Origin: Aurelia coerulea
Taxonomy: Eukaryota > Cnidaria > Scyphozoa > Semaeostomeae > Ulmaridae
DNA: 64,000 nucleotides
Assembly (NCBI GenBank): GCA_039566865.1
Contig: CM076955.1
Coordinates: forward strand, 19,761,501 to 19,825,500
Direction: 5' to 3'
Numbering within the stretch: the first letter of the stretch is position 1; every line of letters begins with the position of its first letter. This document shows positions 10,301 to 25,300 of the stretch, piece by piece. The notes under the pieces are model-generated. The model saw nothing but the letters and a program-made list of their open reading frames with translations, had not been told where the DNA came from and did not search any database. Position numbers and translations under genes: made by a program.

Positions 10301-13300
10301 GATGGCAGGCTGCAGTTTCTTATATGTCCATTTCTTATATGCGGGGACTTACTGTAACAGAATACTTACTAAGAAATGTTGGTCCTTCGTCCAATCTTCC
10401 TGGCTTGTATTTAAAATTGTACTCCTAAAATTAAGGAGGAATAAATGGTTACATTTCATGTAAGGTTTGACCTTTGGGGTATTGAGATTTTGAGGATCCG
10501 ACAATATCGAAAGCAAATTTGCAACACACTCTAGCTGGCGTTTCCCATTGACCATTCCCTAAAAGGGAGTTTAGTTTTGTAAACAATCGGAAAGTACAGG
10601 ACAACCCGCGCACGTGACTAAAGCCTTGGGTTTTTAATGGCGGCCAGTTTCATCGCAGCTTCTACGTAATTTTCATTGCAGTGTTTTCTTGTCTATGTCT
10701 ATGATGTGATGGGAACTTTTGATATCCATTAAAACTTTCAAATATTCGGCGTTAGAAAAATAGAACAAATCCTCCACCAAAGCTTCGATCACCAAGATTG
10801 TCGCAGATACTTTGGATTACTATTCTCTGTGCAAAATCGCCATTAGCTATGTTGTGTTTGGCCTAAACACATTCAATGATTTTACACGCAGAGCCATACA
10901 GAGAGGACGGTTTGTATAGCCCCTTTAAAGAGCCAATAGTAACAAGAGAAAATTGTTTCAAATATTCCAGGGAAAATACTTCCAAAAAGTAAAGAAATCA
11001 AGATGATTTGACAAGGAGAAAAGGCTCCGAGAAAAAGAAATCGGAGAAATAGTCTGTCTGAGCTTGTCAAGCCCAAGATTATTCATATCTATGCCAAATT
11101 TGGAGTATTTTGGATCGTTCCAGTTATCCAAGACAATTTATTCCTTGAGCTGCCTTTTGTAGCGTTTTTTCAGCCTTTTGTCACATCCTGATGACCCTCA
11201 ACCACAATAAAATTGGTCCGCAAATAAAACGATTCAAAATACTCAGAATTTGATACAGGAATGAGTAATTTCGGGCTTAACTGTACCTCCTTTCCAAATA
11301 GTTATAAACAGTTTTTGTTGATAGAGGATTGTCTCAATGAATGGACTAATTTCGATGGCAGTTATGGATACCTGCCAGCTATTCTTCCGCCGATAATCCA
11401 AAGTAGCGACGATACTGGCGGCATAAAAATCGGCCATAGACACTTCGCTGACTCAGCTACATTTTTCGAGATGATCCCTAAGTGGAAAACAAAGGATGCG
11501 TAGATAAGGGTATCTACAGTTATGTACCTTCCAAGGTCCATCAATGTTGTTGCTTCCCTCGACGATAAGTTCTGGCCGACCACCAACCCCCGTCATACTG
11601 CAAAAAGAAGTAAGATGCTAAAACAACTTAAAGATAGCATCTTAGGCAACGAGAGATAAGTTAGCAGCTTTTGAATAAACCTTTCAAGGTTTAGTCAGGT
11701 TTAACATTGATACTATTTTGCAGGATTCTTGACTGAAGGAATATCGTTATGAACAAATTATATATACTAAACTTGAAGATGGCCTGGATGTATAAGAGAC
11801 GTTGTTCGGAAACTTTACCTTCAGAAAACACCCAAAACTCACACATGAAATGGCAGTAAGCAGTAAGACCAACTTAAAACCCCAAACAAGAACATGTGTA
11901 GCATAAGAAAAAGTCTTTACACTAGAAGGGAGCACTTAAAATGTTGGCTGCAAAGAGTGTAAACATTTTGTGAGAGATTGCACCTAATACATATCTAAGT
12001 GTAAATACCTTCTGAAGAGTCCATACGAATTAGCAATTTGGTAACTATCTGCTTTCTGATACCATTTGTGTATTACTGGCCAAATATTGCCTTGCGTACC
12101 ATGGTCTAGATTTGTGTAGGGAACCTAAATAAAATCAAAAAGAAAATAAATAACAGATTTACGAGGCACTGCGTACAGCTACTACATACGTCTTAATCGT
12201 TGCTATGGAATGCAGATCACATTACGATTCATAAGAACTCAAATTCAAAACTGTAGACGGGATCTCATTCTGCTATGAGATGGTCTTAGGTTAACCAATT
12301 TTTGGAATGAATCTGCAGACACCAAACGCTTGAGATGATCGTATTTTCAAAGCTTTCAAACAAGAACCTTATTTGTATTTTTATAAATATGAGATATAGT
12401 GTACGGTTAGAAGAGGGCCTAACTGCTCAAAGAAACAGGCATCTGTTTGGTCTTTTGCGCTTTTTCTTTTCCAGTGCTGACGTTTCGCCCACTAGGGCAT
12501 CTTTTACAAATATGAGAATTGTTCAATAAAAAGACGAGATTCTACGTTACATGCCCTGATACTAGGGAAACGAAAAACTGGCTGCTCTGTGATTGTGAGC
12601 ACGAAATTTAGCGACTAAAAATGTCAGAAACTTTGTATCTATTTTTCACGTTGCTTCGCAGTTCACTGGTATCTTTGCAATTCCGTTACGTATCTTTGCA
12701 ATTACAATTACGTTAGGTGTCCTTTTAGGCCTACTGCAAATCGTAACTAAGACTGAACAGAATTACCCCCTTCACCTACAAAATGGTTGCTTTCGCTTCC
12801 TCGCTCTTTCCTTGTTTGGAAAATTTCCTGATTTCCCTCTCCTTTTCAAATATTTGTTTCGTTGAAAGCAATTATCTGATAATTTGTAAATATACGTACG
12901 TTCCACAAGCATTTAAAACGCTCAAAGAAGCAAGTTAGTCAGACCTGTTTGTACAACTGTTATCAGAGTAAACATCTGTCCACAGTGATCCAGAGGATGG
13001 AAAAAATGCAAAAAATGAAACTTGCGATGGAGCATTGTGCTTATTTTTCCTTCGAAAAACAGATGTTCTTAAGTAAGACACAACAAATTTCAGTTCAATT
13101 GGGTAAACCAACTTTTTGAAAAAAATTAACAAAGTTGACCAAAACTGCAAAGTTGCAACATCTAATCAATTTCAGGAAGAAACTGGCAATCAACAACAAA
13201 ATTCCTAATTTTCAAAACGGCATTTCTTTGCTTAACTTTGACCGATTTCCAAAAACTTTTTTTTTACTGAAAGACAATATCCTACTCTTCTTTAAAATCA

Positions 13301-16300
13301 TTCTGATTACGTTATATTTCGTATTATTTTGGGCAATTTTTGCTGTTTTTGAATACATACACATTTCTTCAAAAACATTGCTTAAACTGCCTTAATTTTT
13401 ATTCAAATATTGAAAACATAAATTACGCATCAAAACACATCTTAAGGTAATCATCCACCCTAAAATTCAATGTATTTTGTAACATATCACAAAATATCTC
13501 GTTCAGAATCGTACCCAAAAAAATGTCACAACTGTTTTAAAATGCTGGGGATTTTTGTGATTTTAGAAATATTTGGTACAAAAACATGATGTCCTCTACG
13601 TATCAACAAATTGTTCACAAAATTCTCTCTCAAGCAAAATTAACGAATAGTATAGCCATTAGGGCAAACTTTCAACATCAAAACGAATTACACTCTCCTC
13701 CGCAGAGGCAGGACTAAGACAAGTAAATAATACAAACTAATAGACTATGAAACGTTTCCTATATGCTCAGCGCTAGCTACAGTACATGGATTCAATCATT
13801 GCATCATCCAGTGTCGCTACTTTCAAAGTTATAGTGTTTTCTCTGTCCCTCTCTTCAAAACACTTTGCCTTCCTTGTTTGATAATTGGAGCGGATGCAAT
13901 CAACATTTGAGTGAAAATATCATGCAAGTTATTTTCCACTGAGTTTTGGAGGGCGCAGCAAGCAACGTCCATATGAAAACTTCTGATGTGTTTTTTCCCT
14001 TGCAAACATTATGAGGAAAATGGAGCTCAATTTGACTAGCCAAATTTCATATCGAGCAAGATATGCAAGATGGTGCACTGTTGTCATGAAATTGTAAATT
14101 TCCTTAAATAAAATTTACTTCAATAGAATGGCACCAATGTTCCAGCTACGTTTCTATAACCATGTTTTAAGTTTTCTATATAACCTCTGGCCCCCCAAGC
14201 TCCCAAAGGAGCAAGAAAACTGGGAAAGTTCCCAGAACTGGCTTTGAAGAAAATGGTTGAATTAATTATAGAATTAGCATACCCAGATTGAACATTGAAC
14301 AAAATAGGTTGGGAATCTCTTATTTCACTGTTGTTATTACAGGATATAACTTGATTAGAATTTTCCTTTCAACAATTTTAAGCTCTTAAAAAAATAAAAA
14401 AAAGATGTTTGCTTCTGGGCTCAAATTTTGGATGGTTTTTGGATAGTTTTTGGATTTCTAATCTCTAATTGTATATAACATATTCTTGTCTGGAGAAAAC
14501 AAAACTCCTTGAATGGTATGAAAGGGGAAATGCATTACTCCTTTTATTCTCGTGATTTCTCTGGCCGCTGTGGAGGAGAATGTGAATTTTTTAATGGTCA
14601 AAGTTTGCGCTAGCACCTGTACTATTCGTTAATTTTACTTGAGAGAACATTTCGTAAATAATTTGTTGATACATAGAGGATTTATGTTTTTGTACCAATT
14701 ATTGCTGAAATAAAAAAAATCCCCAGCATTTTTAAAACAGTCGTGACATTTTTCTGGGTACGATTCTGAACGAGATATTTTGTGATATGTTACAAAATAC
14801 ATTGAATTTTAGGGTGGATGATTATTTTAAGGTGTGTTTTGATGCGTAATTTATGTTTTCAGCATTTAACCACAAATTAAGGCAGTTTAAGCAACGTTTT
14901 TGAAGAAATGTGTATATATTCAAAAACAGCAAAAATTGCCCAAAATAATACGAAATATAGCATAATCAGAACGATTTTAAGGAAGAGTAGGATATTGTCC
15001 TTCAGTAAAAAAAAAGTTTTTGGAAATCGGTCAAAGTTAAGCAAAGAAATGCCGTTTTGAAAATTAGATATTTTGTTGTTGATTGCCAGTTTCTTCCTGA
15101 AATTGATTAGATGTTGCAACTCTGCAGTTTTGGTCAACTTTGTTAATTTTTTTCAAAAAATTGGTTCATCCAATTGAACTGAAATTTTTTGTGCCTTACT
15201 AAAGAACGTCTATTCTTTGAAGGAAAAATAAGTGCAATGCATTTTCTTAAATCTTAATTTCATCCATTTTTTCCAAAATTTTCCCATTCTGGATCACTGT
15301 GCTGTCCATTAAAACGTATTCTCAAGGAATGATAGATCAAACTGTCCGAGGATTCATATCTCAGATTCTGTAACTACGAATCTATGTTGCATGCATGCCA
15401 TATCTGGTACTTTTTAAAGTACAAACAAATAACAGTATAAATAATCGAGCTTTGAACAGAGTTTTATTTTGTACGACGTTTCGGGCTTAAACCCATTATC
15501 AAGACAAAAGTACAGGCTAAGGCTGCCTTTCCACTAGCCTGAGTTAAAACAAAAACGGGTTAAAAGTAATTCTTTTAAAGTGAGTCAATGGAAACGCTAA
15601 TTTTACCGTGAACTCGTTTTTATTTGTTTTTAATCGTTTCAATCAGTCGTTTTTAGTCATTTTATCTCCCTTTTTTTCGTTTCAACTTTAATTTGAAATG
15701 CCACAAGTAGAGTATGTTGTTGCTCTTGCAACTGGGTCAAAAGTTATCCGTTTAATGCGTTTCCACTTGCCCACAGGTGGGTTAAAATATAGCCGGGTTA
15801 AAACTGATCCCCTCTGAGATCCATTTTTAAACTTATCCGTTTATTGACTGGGTTAGTGGGAACGCAATGCATAAACGGATAACTTATAACCCATTTTTCT
15901 CTAACCCGGGCTAGTGGAAAGGCAGCCTAAAATTGCATCTCCATTGGCTATAAAAGTTATTTGTTGAAAAAGTTAAACTCACCCATTTTTTGTCAGCTTC
16001 ATTGTGTATTCGTAAATAGTTATTTTAATTTTGTTAATTTCCCTTTTATTTTTGTTTAACGTTGTGCGTCTTTATGCATTGGCCATGGGGCATGGGGTAG
16101 TCATTGTTTTTCACACCTCGTGGTATCGTCCCCGTAAAGCAATCTTTTAAAGAAAAGTATGGTAGAATGTATTGTAATACTTTATATTAATAAAAAAACT
16201 CACCAAACTAACAGAAAAGAGCCATGTTGCAGCAGCAGTGAAGAAAAGCGTCTGGGTACACGACATAAATTTCGCTTTGGTACCCTTTAATTGCAAGCAT

Positions 16301-19300
16301 CTAAAATAAAGAAATATTCACATGAAACAACAAAAATACCTCGCTTCAAAAACAGTCCTCTTTTTCCTTCCTATTTCCTTCTTGAAGAATAATTCAAAAA
16401 AAGTTACATACACCAAATTCTTAATAAGACGAGAATCGCCTCGCAAAAAATCAAAAGTAATTACTCCTCGTTTGCTCAGTTCGTGCATGAAACTATTGGT
16501 GCATCTGTCTCAAATCAGATGTCATGTGAGATTTACGATAACGCAAAATTACTTATTCAGAACCCTGCAGAACGTTCCAATTGTTACTACACTCATTTTT
16601 TTTATAAGAAACCGCTTATAAGAAACGGTAGGCTCAATTTTTCGAAAGCTAAGGAACAGCCCTACCTGAATTGAAAAAAGCTAAGAAACTTCTGTCATTT
16701 TCAGTTTTAATTTTCCTATCACACTCAAAAATATTTTGACATTGTACAGTTAAAGCAACTGTTTGGACAATATTTTGAGTGCGAATCATGTTATTTATTT
16801 GTTTTGAGATCTTACTAAGTAACTTGGGAGCCCTTTATACAAGACAAAATCAACTCTAAACTTCTGGCAATAAAAATATAAGAAACACGTAAGAAAGTTT
16901 TGGTAACAAAATGGCCCAAAAATTTAAGAAACTGCCTACCAGCCCCGGACCTTAGTTTCTTATAAAAGAATGAGTGTATTCGCGGGCATCTAATTTGAGA
17001 CAAGCAGTCACGAAAATAACTTCTGTGCAGAATCGTATGCATGAAGATGTTTTGGTTCAGTGTGATCACGTGCCTTCCCCAGTCAATGGCGCCATTGTTT
17101 GCTGAGATTCTGCACCGTTCCTCTCAACTTCACCTGCGACATTTGCATCTGTAGCTGTGTAGGAGGGAGGTCCTTCTGGGTCCTTCTACCTTCAGTGATG
17201 CTGCGAATACTACCCTCTGTGCAGGCCGCCGGTTACATCATCCTCTAAAGTTGACTTATTTGCATAATGAGTGCTATCAATAAGTGGCTAATGATGCGTT
17301 CGTTCTAGAAAACGATTGTTTTAACATAATTAAGCTGCTAATGAAGTCAAGAACGTGCCAAATCTGGGTAAAATTGTTGTGCCAGGGTAAACATCATGGT
17401 GATTTATCCATCTTATGGTGTCAAATCTGTCTAACATGAAATAAGCCGACGTCAAATGTTGCTATAGGATCGCGGGAAACTTCTGTCTTGTGTGCGTTTT
17501 ATGGGCGCTTTCTTTATTTCAGTGCCAATTAGCAGAGATAAAACGTTAATCAATCGCTTTAACGAGCGTGACGGAAGTGGGTTACTTTCTTTCTTTCTTT
17601 CTTTCTTTCTTACTTTCTGACTGACATCGAAGCCCCTTCTTAGATTACAAAGTGGACTTTGTAATAAAAAACTAAAGATTTGGGCCAATACTGAAAGTTT
17701 CTTAAAAATCATCAAATTGTGAGTACTCAGAGTTTCTCATGAGTATCTCAAAGGTTCCATAACAATCTTCATGTTTACTACCTGTGCCTGTATGAACATT
17801 TTAAAAGAATATTTTGTGAGCTTTTCCACTGTTTAGACTCTAATCAAGTACCTTCCGTGTAATGTGATACAGGAAACAAGTAAAAATAATGTAAAATTTT
17901 GCGAAGGATTTCCTTTATCAAAATAAATAGATTTTTAAGTTGTATTTTTCCAGTACTAGAGTTTCTTAATTTTTGGCTAACTGAGAGCTGAGTTTCTTGA
18001 AGTGGTTTCTTGTAATATAAAATACGTGTATTTCATTTTATGGACAATTCAAGGATTTTATGTAGGGCTTGGGGTTACAATATTCATTGAACAACCCAGC
18101 ATAGTAAACAATTCGTTCATTAGTCAGAAATTTTCCATGACTTAAAATACACTCACTTGTAAAACGAGATAACAACTTCAGCTACAAATGAAACCACTGC
18201 AATACCAATTGAGATCGGAACTGCCATCGCCAAGAAGTAATTGAAGTCTGATTTTGAAAAAGCTGCGAAGAGACAAAGACATATCTGAGAACTACAAGAA
18301 AGGAAACTGTTACCATGTTAGTCTTAGCAACAAGGCGCGGACGTCTTCGAAGACGGGGCCAATCAGAGGTTTTTGGAGCATTCCAATTCTCCAGCTTTTT
18401 TATCTCAAAAAGCTGCTCATAAAGAGGTATACTCCTTGAAAATAGTTCGTGTTCTCGTGTCTCCGTTGCTTATGAATATGCTCACATAGCCATTCCAACC
18501 GAGCTCTCTGGGTGGAATGTTGGAATGGCAGGATCCAGGAACTGCCGTAAAGGGAACGGTAGACGGACGGAAGAGATAGACTTGGGGCAAGGCTCACGTC
18601 TATCTTGCTAAAATAGCCTGTTGTTGGAGTAAGGTGACACGTAGACACAGGGAGAGGTAACAGAGGCAGTAGATCAATCCTTGAGAATTTCATTATGACT
18701 TGAAAATATCAATATAGCAATACGCCTCAGAGCGGTGAACAGCTTTGTATTTGACGACGTCAGTTCTAAACTTACGGTACCAATAATCTTTAGGATAAGG
18801 TCATTTTCAAAAGCAAGTTCCCGTGGCTCATTTGGAAGGAAGGCAGAAAACTCCAAGAGAACAAATTTTACACGACGAGCCAAATATAACAGGGAAAATA
18901 ACTTTACTTACCTATTTTTGTCACGAGTGTATCTTTACTATTCAACTCAAAGTAAAACTGCCTCTTCGTTAAATCGAATAGGCATATTCCAAACACTAAA
19001 TACAAGATCGGTGTAGCAATTTTTGCAAACGTGCTCTTCTTCTTCTTGATTTGAAAGTTCTCCAGATAATCTTCCGGGATGAGCGCTGTTGAAAGATAAA
19101 TAAGAAGCTAATCCAAATTTGGAAGAACATTATGGGATGATACGCTGAATTCCTACAAAGACTGTTCGAGGGAGCGTCGATGTCATTTGATAAATATCAA
19201 CTTTGATCAAGTAGGCAATTAAAAACTGCCACTCAGCCGAGGCACATGTCGAGTTATGTATTGGATCAACAGCACTTTAGCTGCCATGTCATTGGGCCTG

Positions 19301-22300
19301 ATGTTTTAGCGCTACATTCCAATAAAAACAGCGCACAATGGTATGATGATTGTAACTGGCCTAGATTTGAATTTGTGTGATTATTTTAAGTCTAACTGGC
19401 GTAGATTTTAAAGAATGAATGGATGGATGGATGGATGGGATGGGATGGGATGAATGAACTATCAGTCGGATGGATGGATGGATGGATGGATGGATGGATG
19501 GATGGATGGATGGATGGATGGATCGGGGGGATGGAATGGGATGGCTGGATTCCTTCTTCATTCGCAAAATCTTAGGATGAGTTCATCAGGGCAGGAAAGT
19601 AATGAGCCTAACAAGCGAAAAAGAAGATCTCACCTTTCTTGACGAAAGATGGAAGCGATCCAATAAAGAACTGATCATCCACAAGAGACAGACACAATGT
19701 TATTGTCAGGAGATTGAAGAAATTATAGTTGCCGGTGAAGATGATCAGCAGTTGTAACAGAAGCTATAAAGATAAAAAAAGTTCATATTAAAAGCAATCC
19801 TGACGAGAGGAATGCATCTGGTTTGACACGGTTTGGACATTAAGATGAGGCTAAAAATAGAATAAAGATAATCCCATCTTTTGCAAAGCGTAAGACATTA
19901 CGAAATTTGTTGGTATAAACTGTAATATTTAGACATTAGTATTATTAGTTATATTACGTACGCGCCCATGCAGAGGAGCGCGTGTTGTTGTTGCGAGTTA
20001 GAATCTCGTGGGGTTAGATTTGTAGGCCATGTTATGTTCTGTTGTCGAAGATTCGTCTCGTCTTTGATCGAATCTATGGAGCCCCCAAGTATTAACATAA
20101 ACCAACTTTAGCTTGAAATGTTGCACGCTTGATTTAAGGTGCAGCTAAATTACCTCACTAAACTTTGTGCGTCTTTTAACAAGTTTCAGCAGTAAAATAA
20201 AGTTTACATTGAAAAAAGGAGAAAGGGCCGCAATGAAACCGCGGAAAAAGTATAAAACTCGATTCAGCTCCACATACCTGGGCATAAAATGAGAATATTC
20301 TTGCTGGCCTCCATGGAAAGAAGAACAGGAATGGAACGCCAATTTCGATAATGAATCTGTCAAAGAAACAATGCAGATGAATGAGTGGAAACATCCAAAG
20401 TGGTAGTTTGCGTGCAGATTTTACGAACTGAGTTCGATACTTTTAGTGCTGCAACACAATAATTTAATTTGCATACCGCCTATTCGGTTTACGGTAACGG
20501 GTGAGAAAACAAACAATTGGCCACGTGGGTAGACATAGTTATTGCTCCCCGTGGTCTTGTCCTTGTAGTAGAGTAGAGTAGCTTATAAGTATAGTAATTA
20601 AGTAAATATGTATTGTAAAGTTTTAGCAGAATCTATGAAAAACAAACAAACAAACAATCCCCGTTTGAGAGGGTTCGGTTTCCTGGATATCAAAGCAATA
20701 AGTTAGTTTCGGCAAGTTAGTTTCTGGCAAGTAAGTTACTTCTTCCCTAAATAGTTTTCAAAGATCTATTTAGGAGTTTTTTCTTAGTTTTATCATAGAT
20801 TTTGTAATCTTGTGCTAGGCTTTTAACATTATGGTTTTTGTATTGTATTTGGTGAAGTGAAGTGAAGGTCAAGTTGCGGTTTTTAGCGCCAAGCGCTGGG
20901 ATCGCAGAAGTAGAGAAGTCCTAATCGAGTTCGCGACCCCTTGTTATGACGCCCAAGTGGTGAGGCTCTACCTGGTATCGAACCCTGTCCGCCTGACTGT
21001 TCTGGCTGCAAAAACAAGAGCAGATTTTGTAATACAATAGCAAAAGTTGCGTTTGATTGACACCTTAATTCAAAGCGATTAGCGGCTGCAGACAAAGGAA
21101 ATTCTCTCAACCAGTAATTCAAAACAAACAAAGCCGCAAAAGTTTCCCCAAAACTGGTAGGGCAAACTCTCGCCTTGTGCAAGCGAAAGATGGCTTTTAA
21201 GGGAAGTTATGTGCTTGTAGCGAAAGAAGAAGGGTAAATCTAAAGTTCTGTCGCTTAGATTATGTTTATTTGATTTAGGAGCTGTTTTGTAATCGTTTCA
21301 TTTTAAGCCCTAAAGACGCGAGAATTACAATGCCTTCTGCTCCGCTCCTGAATCAAATAAATATAATCTAAGCGAGAGAACTTTAGATTCACCCTTCTTC
21401 TCTCGCTATAAGCACATAACTTCCCTTAAAAACCATCTTTCGCTTGCACAAGGCGAGAGTTTGCCCTACCAGTTTTGGGGAAACTTTTGCGGCTTTGTTT
21501 GTTTTGAATTACTGGTTGAGAGAATTTCCTTTGTCTGCAGCCGCTAATCGCTTTGAATTGAGGTGTCAATCAAACGCAACTTTTGCTATTGTATTACAAA
21601 ATCTGCCCTTGTTGGCTGCAAAGTCAAAGGATTGCAACACTGCGCCACAATAGACCAGGCTGTACTGGCGCTAGGTACCACTTTTCGGCGGAGAAATCGG
21701 GACTATGATTTTTGGATAGCCATATGCATTGGTATAACGAAAATCAATGGTAAACGGGAAGTTTGTAATGATCTTGCGCAAAACGCGTCAATTACCGTTA
21801 GGTACTTAGGCCCAACGCGCGGTTTTTTAAATATTCATTCCTTTCTTAGACAGCGAATGCATGTGACGCCTTGTATGCACTTACTTGACTGTAGAAACGT
21901 CTATCGCATAAGATTAATGAATTATTAACCAAGAAAATATCAAAATTTACCGAATCTATACGGTAATTTGACAATATGATGTCATTTTTATGTGACGTCA
22001 TCACTGCAAAACGAAATATTTCGCAACTGACGATCATGACGTTTTCTTCTGGAAGATTTTGGGCAGGAATATCGTTTATTGATTATAATGACGCCTGAAA
22101 TTGAATACTTCATTCCTGTGGACACCTGCAAACCCCGGACGGTTGCAAACAACGGACAGGCTATTTCCTTTATTCATACTGACATCTTCAGTATATTGTA
22201 GCACAGTATCAGGATCTTTATTAAAGTATTTGCAAGGGAAAAGGGGAAAATCTTCTCAACCAAAGTCGTGTGTAAGTACAAAACCAAGAGTCGTGCCGGG

Positions 22301-25300
22301 ATACTATCGATCAGAAAGGAGAACAAACGCTCAGCAGAGATACCATGACAGGAGTGATCAAGTGCTTTGCTGGCAATAGTTGAGTTATTTTGAAGTGGAC
22401 GTTGAATCGTTTAGAGCAAGTGGAAAATATGAAAACACTTTTCAGTCTTGCAGAGGTGAACAGGGCTGCCAGCACTTACAAACCTTTGTGACTATCACAT
22501 ATCTAGCAGACAGAAAAATTCGTCAAGCGTATTATACGGTAAAGATATTGAAACAGGAGCATCTTAACGAAGCTTTTTTATGCAAATCTTGAGAAAGAAA
22601 AGACTGTTATTTTGAGTTCTGGCATTGCTCTTGCAGACTATATTGCTGCCGAACTACTTCCAAGGAAATGTCTTGGAGAGGATGAGAGCCAAAAATTCTG
22701 TCAAGAATCCCTTCAGTCCAGTCAAGTCAAGTTTTGCAATCCGATCAAAATATCCTTGGAGCATTACCTTTAGCAAAGAGAGGGCAAGCTGTTAATCTGT
22801 TCACTTAGCAAACATGAACGATTCAAGAAGAGTTATCCCAAAAGCAAGTTGATCCAAGTCATTCTCAAGAAAATGAAGAGGCCTGTAATGCACCCAAGGG
22901 AAGTCAGTCTTAAAAACAAATCGCGTCTGTGTACCTAGTCGACATGTTGGCAAGTTTTGTTTGCATAACACAAGTAGCGAAACATACAAAGATTCCATGC
23001 AAAAGTTTTTGAAGCAGCTGCTGTCTGGATATAGTCGAGCTGACATTGTCACTCGCAGCTATATACCAAGAAGTCTCCCTAACGTCAGCTGAAAGAAACT
23101 CACGTTGAATTAACAAGAAGAGCCTGATCCAAAGCTTTTGCTGCACTACTACCACGTGTTGAGCGTCCATGCTCTCAAGCACGTTATTATAAGATGGTAT
23201 TACAGAGGTAATACAGATATCCTTGTCATCAAGCTAAATAAGTTGCTTGATCAGCAGGACCGAGTTGAACTTGACTATGGAATGGAATGCACCACAAATG
23301 ACTTTAGCTTATTAATATCGACCTGTCTGATCCATGAAGAAATGCATGTAGGTTTGAATACTTTCACAGGTAATGACTATATATGGTCATTTTCCAGAAC
23401 AGGAAAGCAGCTAGGTAGAAAATTGCTGCAAATAATCCAAAATTTTAACAAACTAACTTATAGATATAGATCACTTGGTTTATCTTGGGACTTACAAGAA
23501 GAATTAGCTGATATTCTTGAGGAATATGATTGATTTCTGTACGGCAGTAATATCAAATTTTAACGCAAACACATCAATAAAAGGAGATCAATATATCACA
23601 TTGCCAGTCAATATTATCATTGCATTCAAAGAGCACAAATGCTGTCGCAAGAATTCGAGTTTGTCGCACTAACTAATGATGGAAGTACCTGAATTCACTC
23701 TGTTTGTTTGAAATGAAAAATTTGGAATTCATTGGATGAATGAGAGATTCGAGCAGTGTTCTTCTTTATCCACTTTTTGAGACGGACAAAGCAGTTGATG
23801 TGATTGACAAGGGCAATGACAACAAAGTTTAAGAATGATATTCATCCGTATATTGAAGGGGAACAACTGAGCCCCTGTGTTCTAAACTCATGTGATAATG
23901 ATTTCGATATATAGCATCATACCATAGTATAACAGTTTTGCAAGATTTTGGTTGAAACACTTTTGCGTCCTTGATCCCGTTCATCCCGTAGAAATAAAAT
24001 ATTTAGAACTCCCTTAGAACTATTCATCCAGCGCAAAGACTGACAACGAATCTGAGAAAGCTAATAGAGAAACCTGTTTAATTCAAGGAACAAGAAGCTA
24101 TAAGGAACTAATAGTGATAGTTGTGCTAAAATTTATCATGGAAGGTCTTGTCTCCTAGGTTGATCTTCCGTGTCAATCTTTTCCATTGTCTGTTGTTTCC
24201 AATCGTGCGGCATTCCCAGGTGTCTGCAGGAAAGGGGAATTCAACTTCATCCGTTTTTATAATCAATAAATGAGGTTCCCATAAACTCTTATAAGAGAGA
24301 GCATGCTGATCATTAGTTACGAAATTGTTCGTTTTGCAATGATGACGTCATATAAATATGACGCCATATGCTCAAACTACTAAATAGATTCTGTAAATTT
24401 TGATATTTTCTGGATTAATAATATTGATTTTATGCGAAAGACGTTCATACAGTCAAGAAATGGCATAAAAGGTGCCACATGCTTGCGCTGTCTAAGAAAG
24501 GAGTTAACATGAAAAAACCGCGCATTGGGCCTAAGTACCCAACGGTAATTGACGCATTTCGCGCAAAATCATTACAAACTTCCCGTTTACCATCGATTTT
24601 CGTTATACCAATGCATATGGCTATCCAAAAATCATAGTCCAGATTTTTCCCCTTTTCCTTGCAAATATTTTAATAAAAATCCTGATACTGTGCTACAATA
24701 TACTGAAGATGTCAGTATGAATAAAGGAAATAGCCTGTCCGTTGTTTGCAACCGTCCGGGATTTGCAGGTGTCCACAGGAATGAAGTATTCAATTTCAGG
24801 CGTCTTTATAATCAATAAACGATATTCCTACCCAAAATCTTCCAGAAGAAAACGTCATGATCGTCAGTTGCGAAATATTTCGTTTTGCAGTGATGACGTC
24901 ACATAAAAATGACATCATATTGTCAAATTACCGTATAGATTCGGTAAATTTTGATATTTTCTTGGTTAATAATTCATTAATCTTATGCGATAGACGTTTC
25001 TACAGTCAAGTAAGTGCATACAAGGCGTCACATGCATTCGCTGTCTAAGAAAGGAATGAATATTTAAAAAACCGCGCGTTGGGCCTAAGTACCTAACGGT
25101 AATTGACGCGTTTCGCGCAAGATCATTACAAACTTCCCGTTTACCATTGATTTTCGTTATACCAATGCATATGGCTATCCAAAAATCATAGTCCCGATTT
25201 CTCCGCCGAAAAGTGGTACCTAGCGCCAGTACAGCCTGGTCTAAATTTTTGGAACCATTCTGGTAATTGATGAGCGTACCAGGCCAATTGGGTTGGAATA

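Noticed and set aside
13135..13395. 86-codon ORF found in two copies
   Set aside because: The second copy (14877-15137) is simply the other arm of the inverted repeat, so the conservation reflects arm identity and not selection. Several changes are amino-acid replacing.
22801..23182. Minus-strand ORFs of 83 and 90 codons inside the long-TIR transposon
   Set aside because: The plus strand holds the recognisable (decayed) protein remnant across the same region; the minus-strand frames have no motif.
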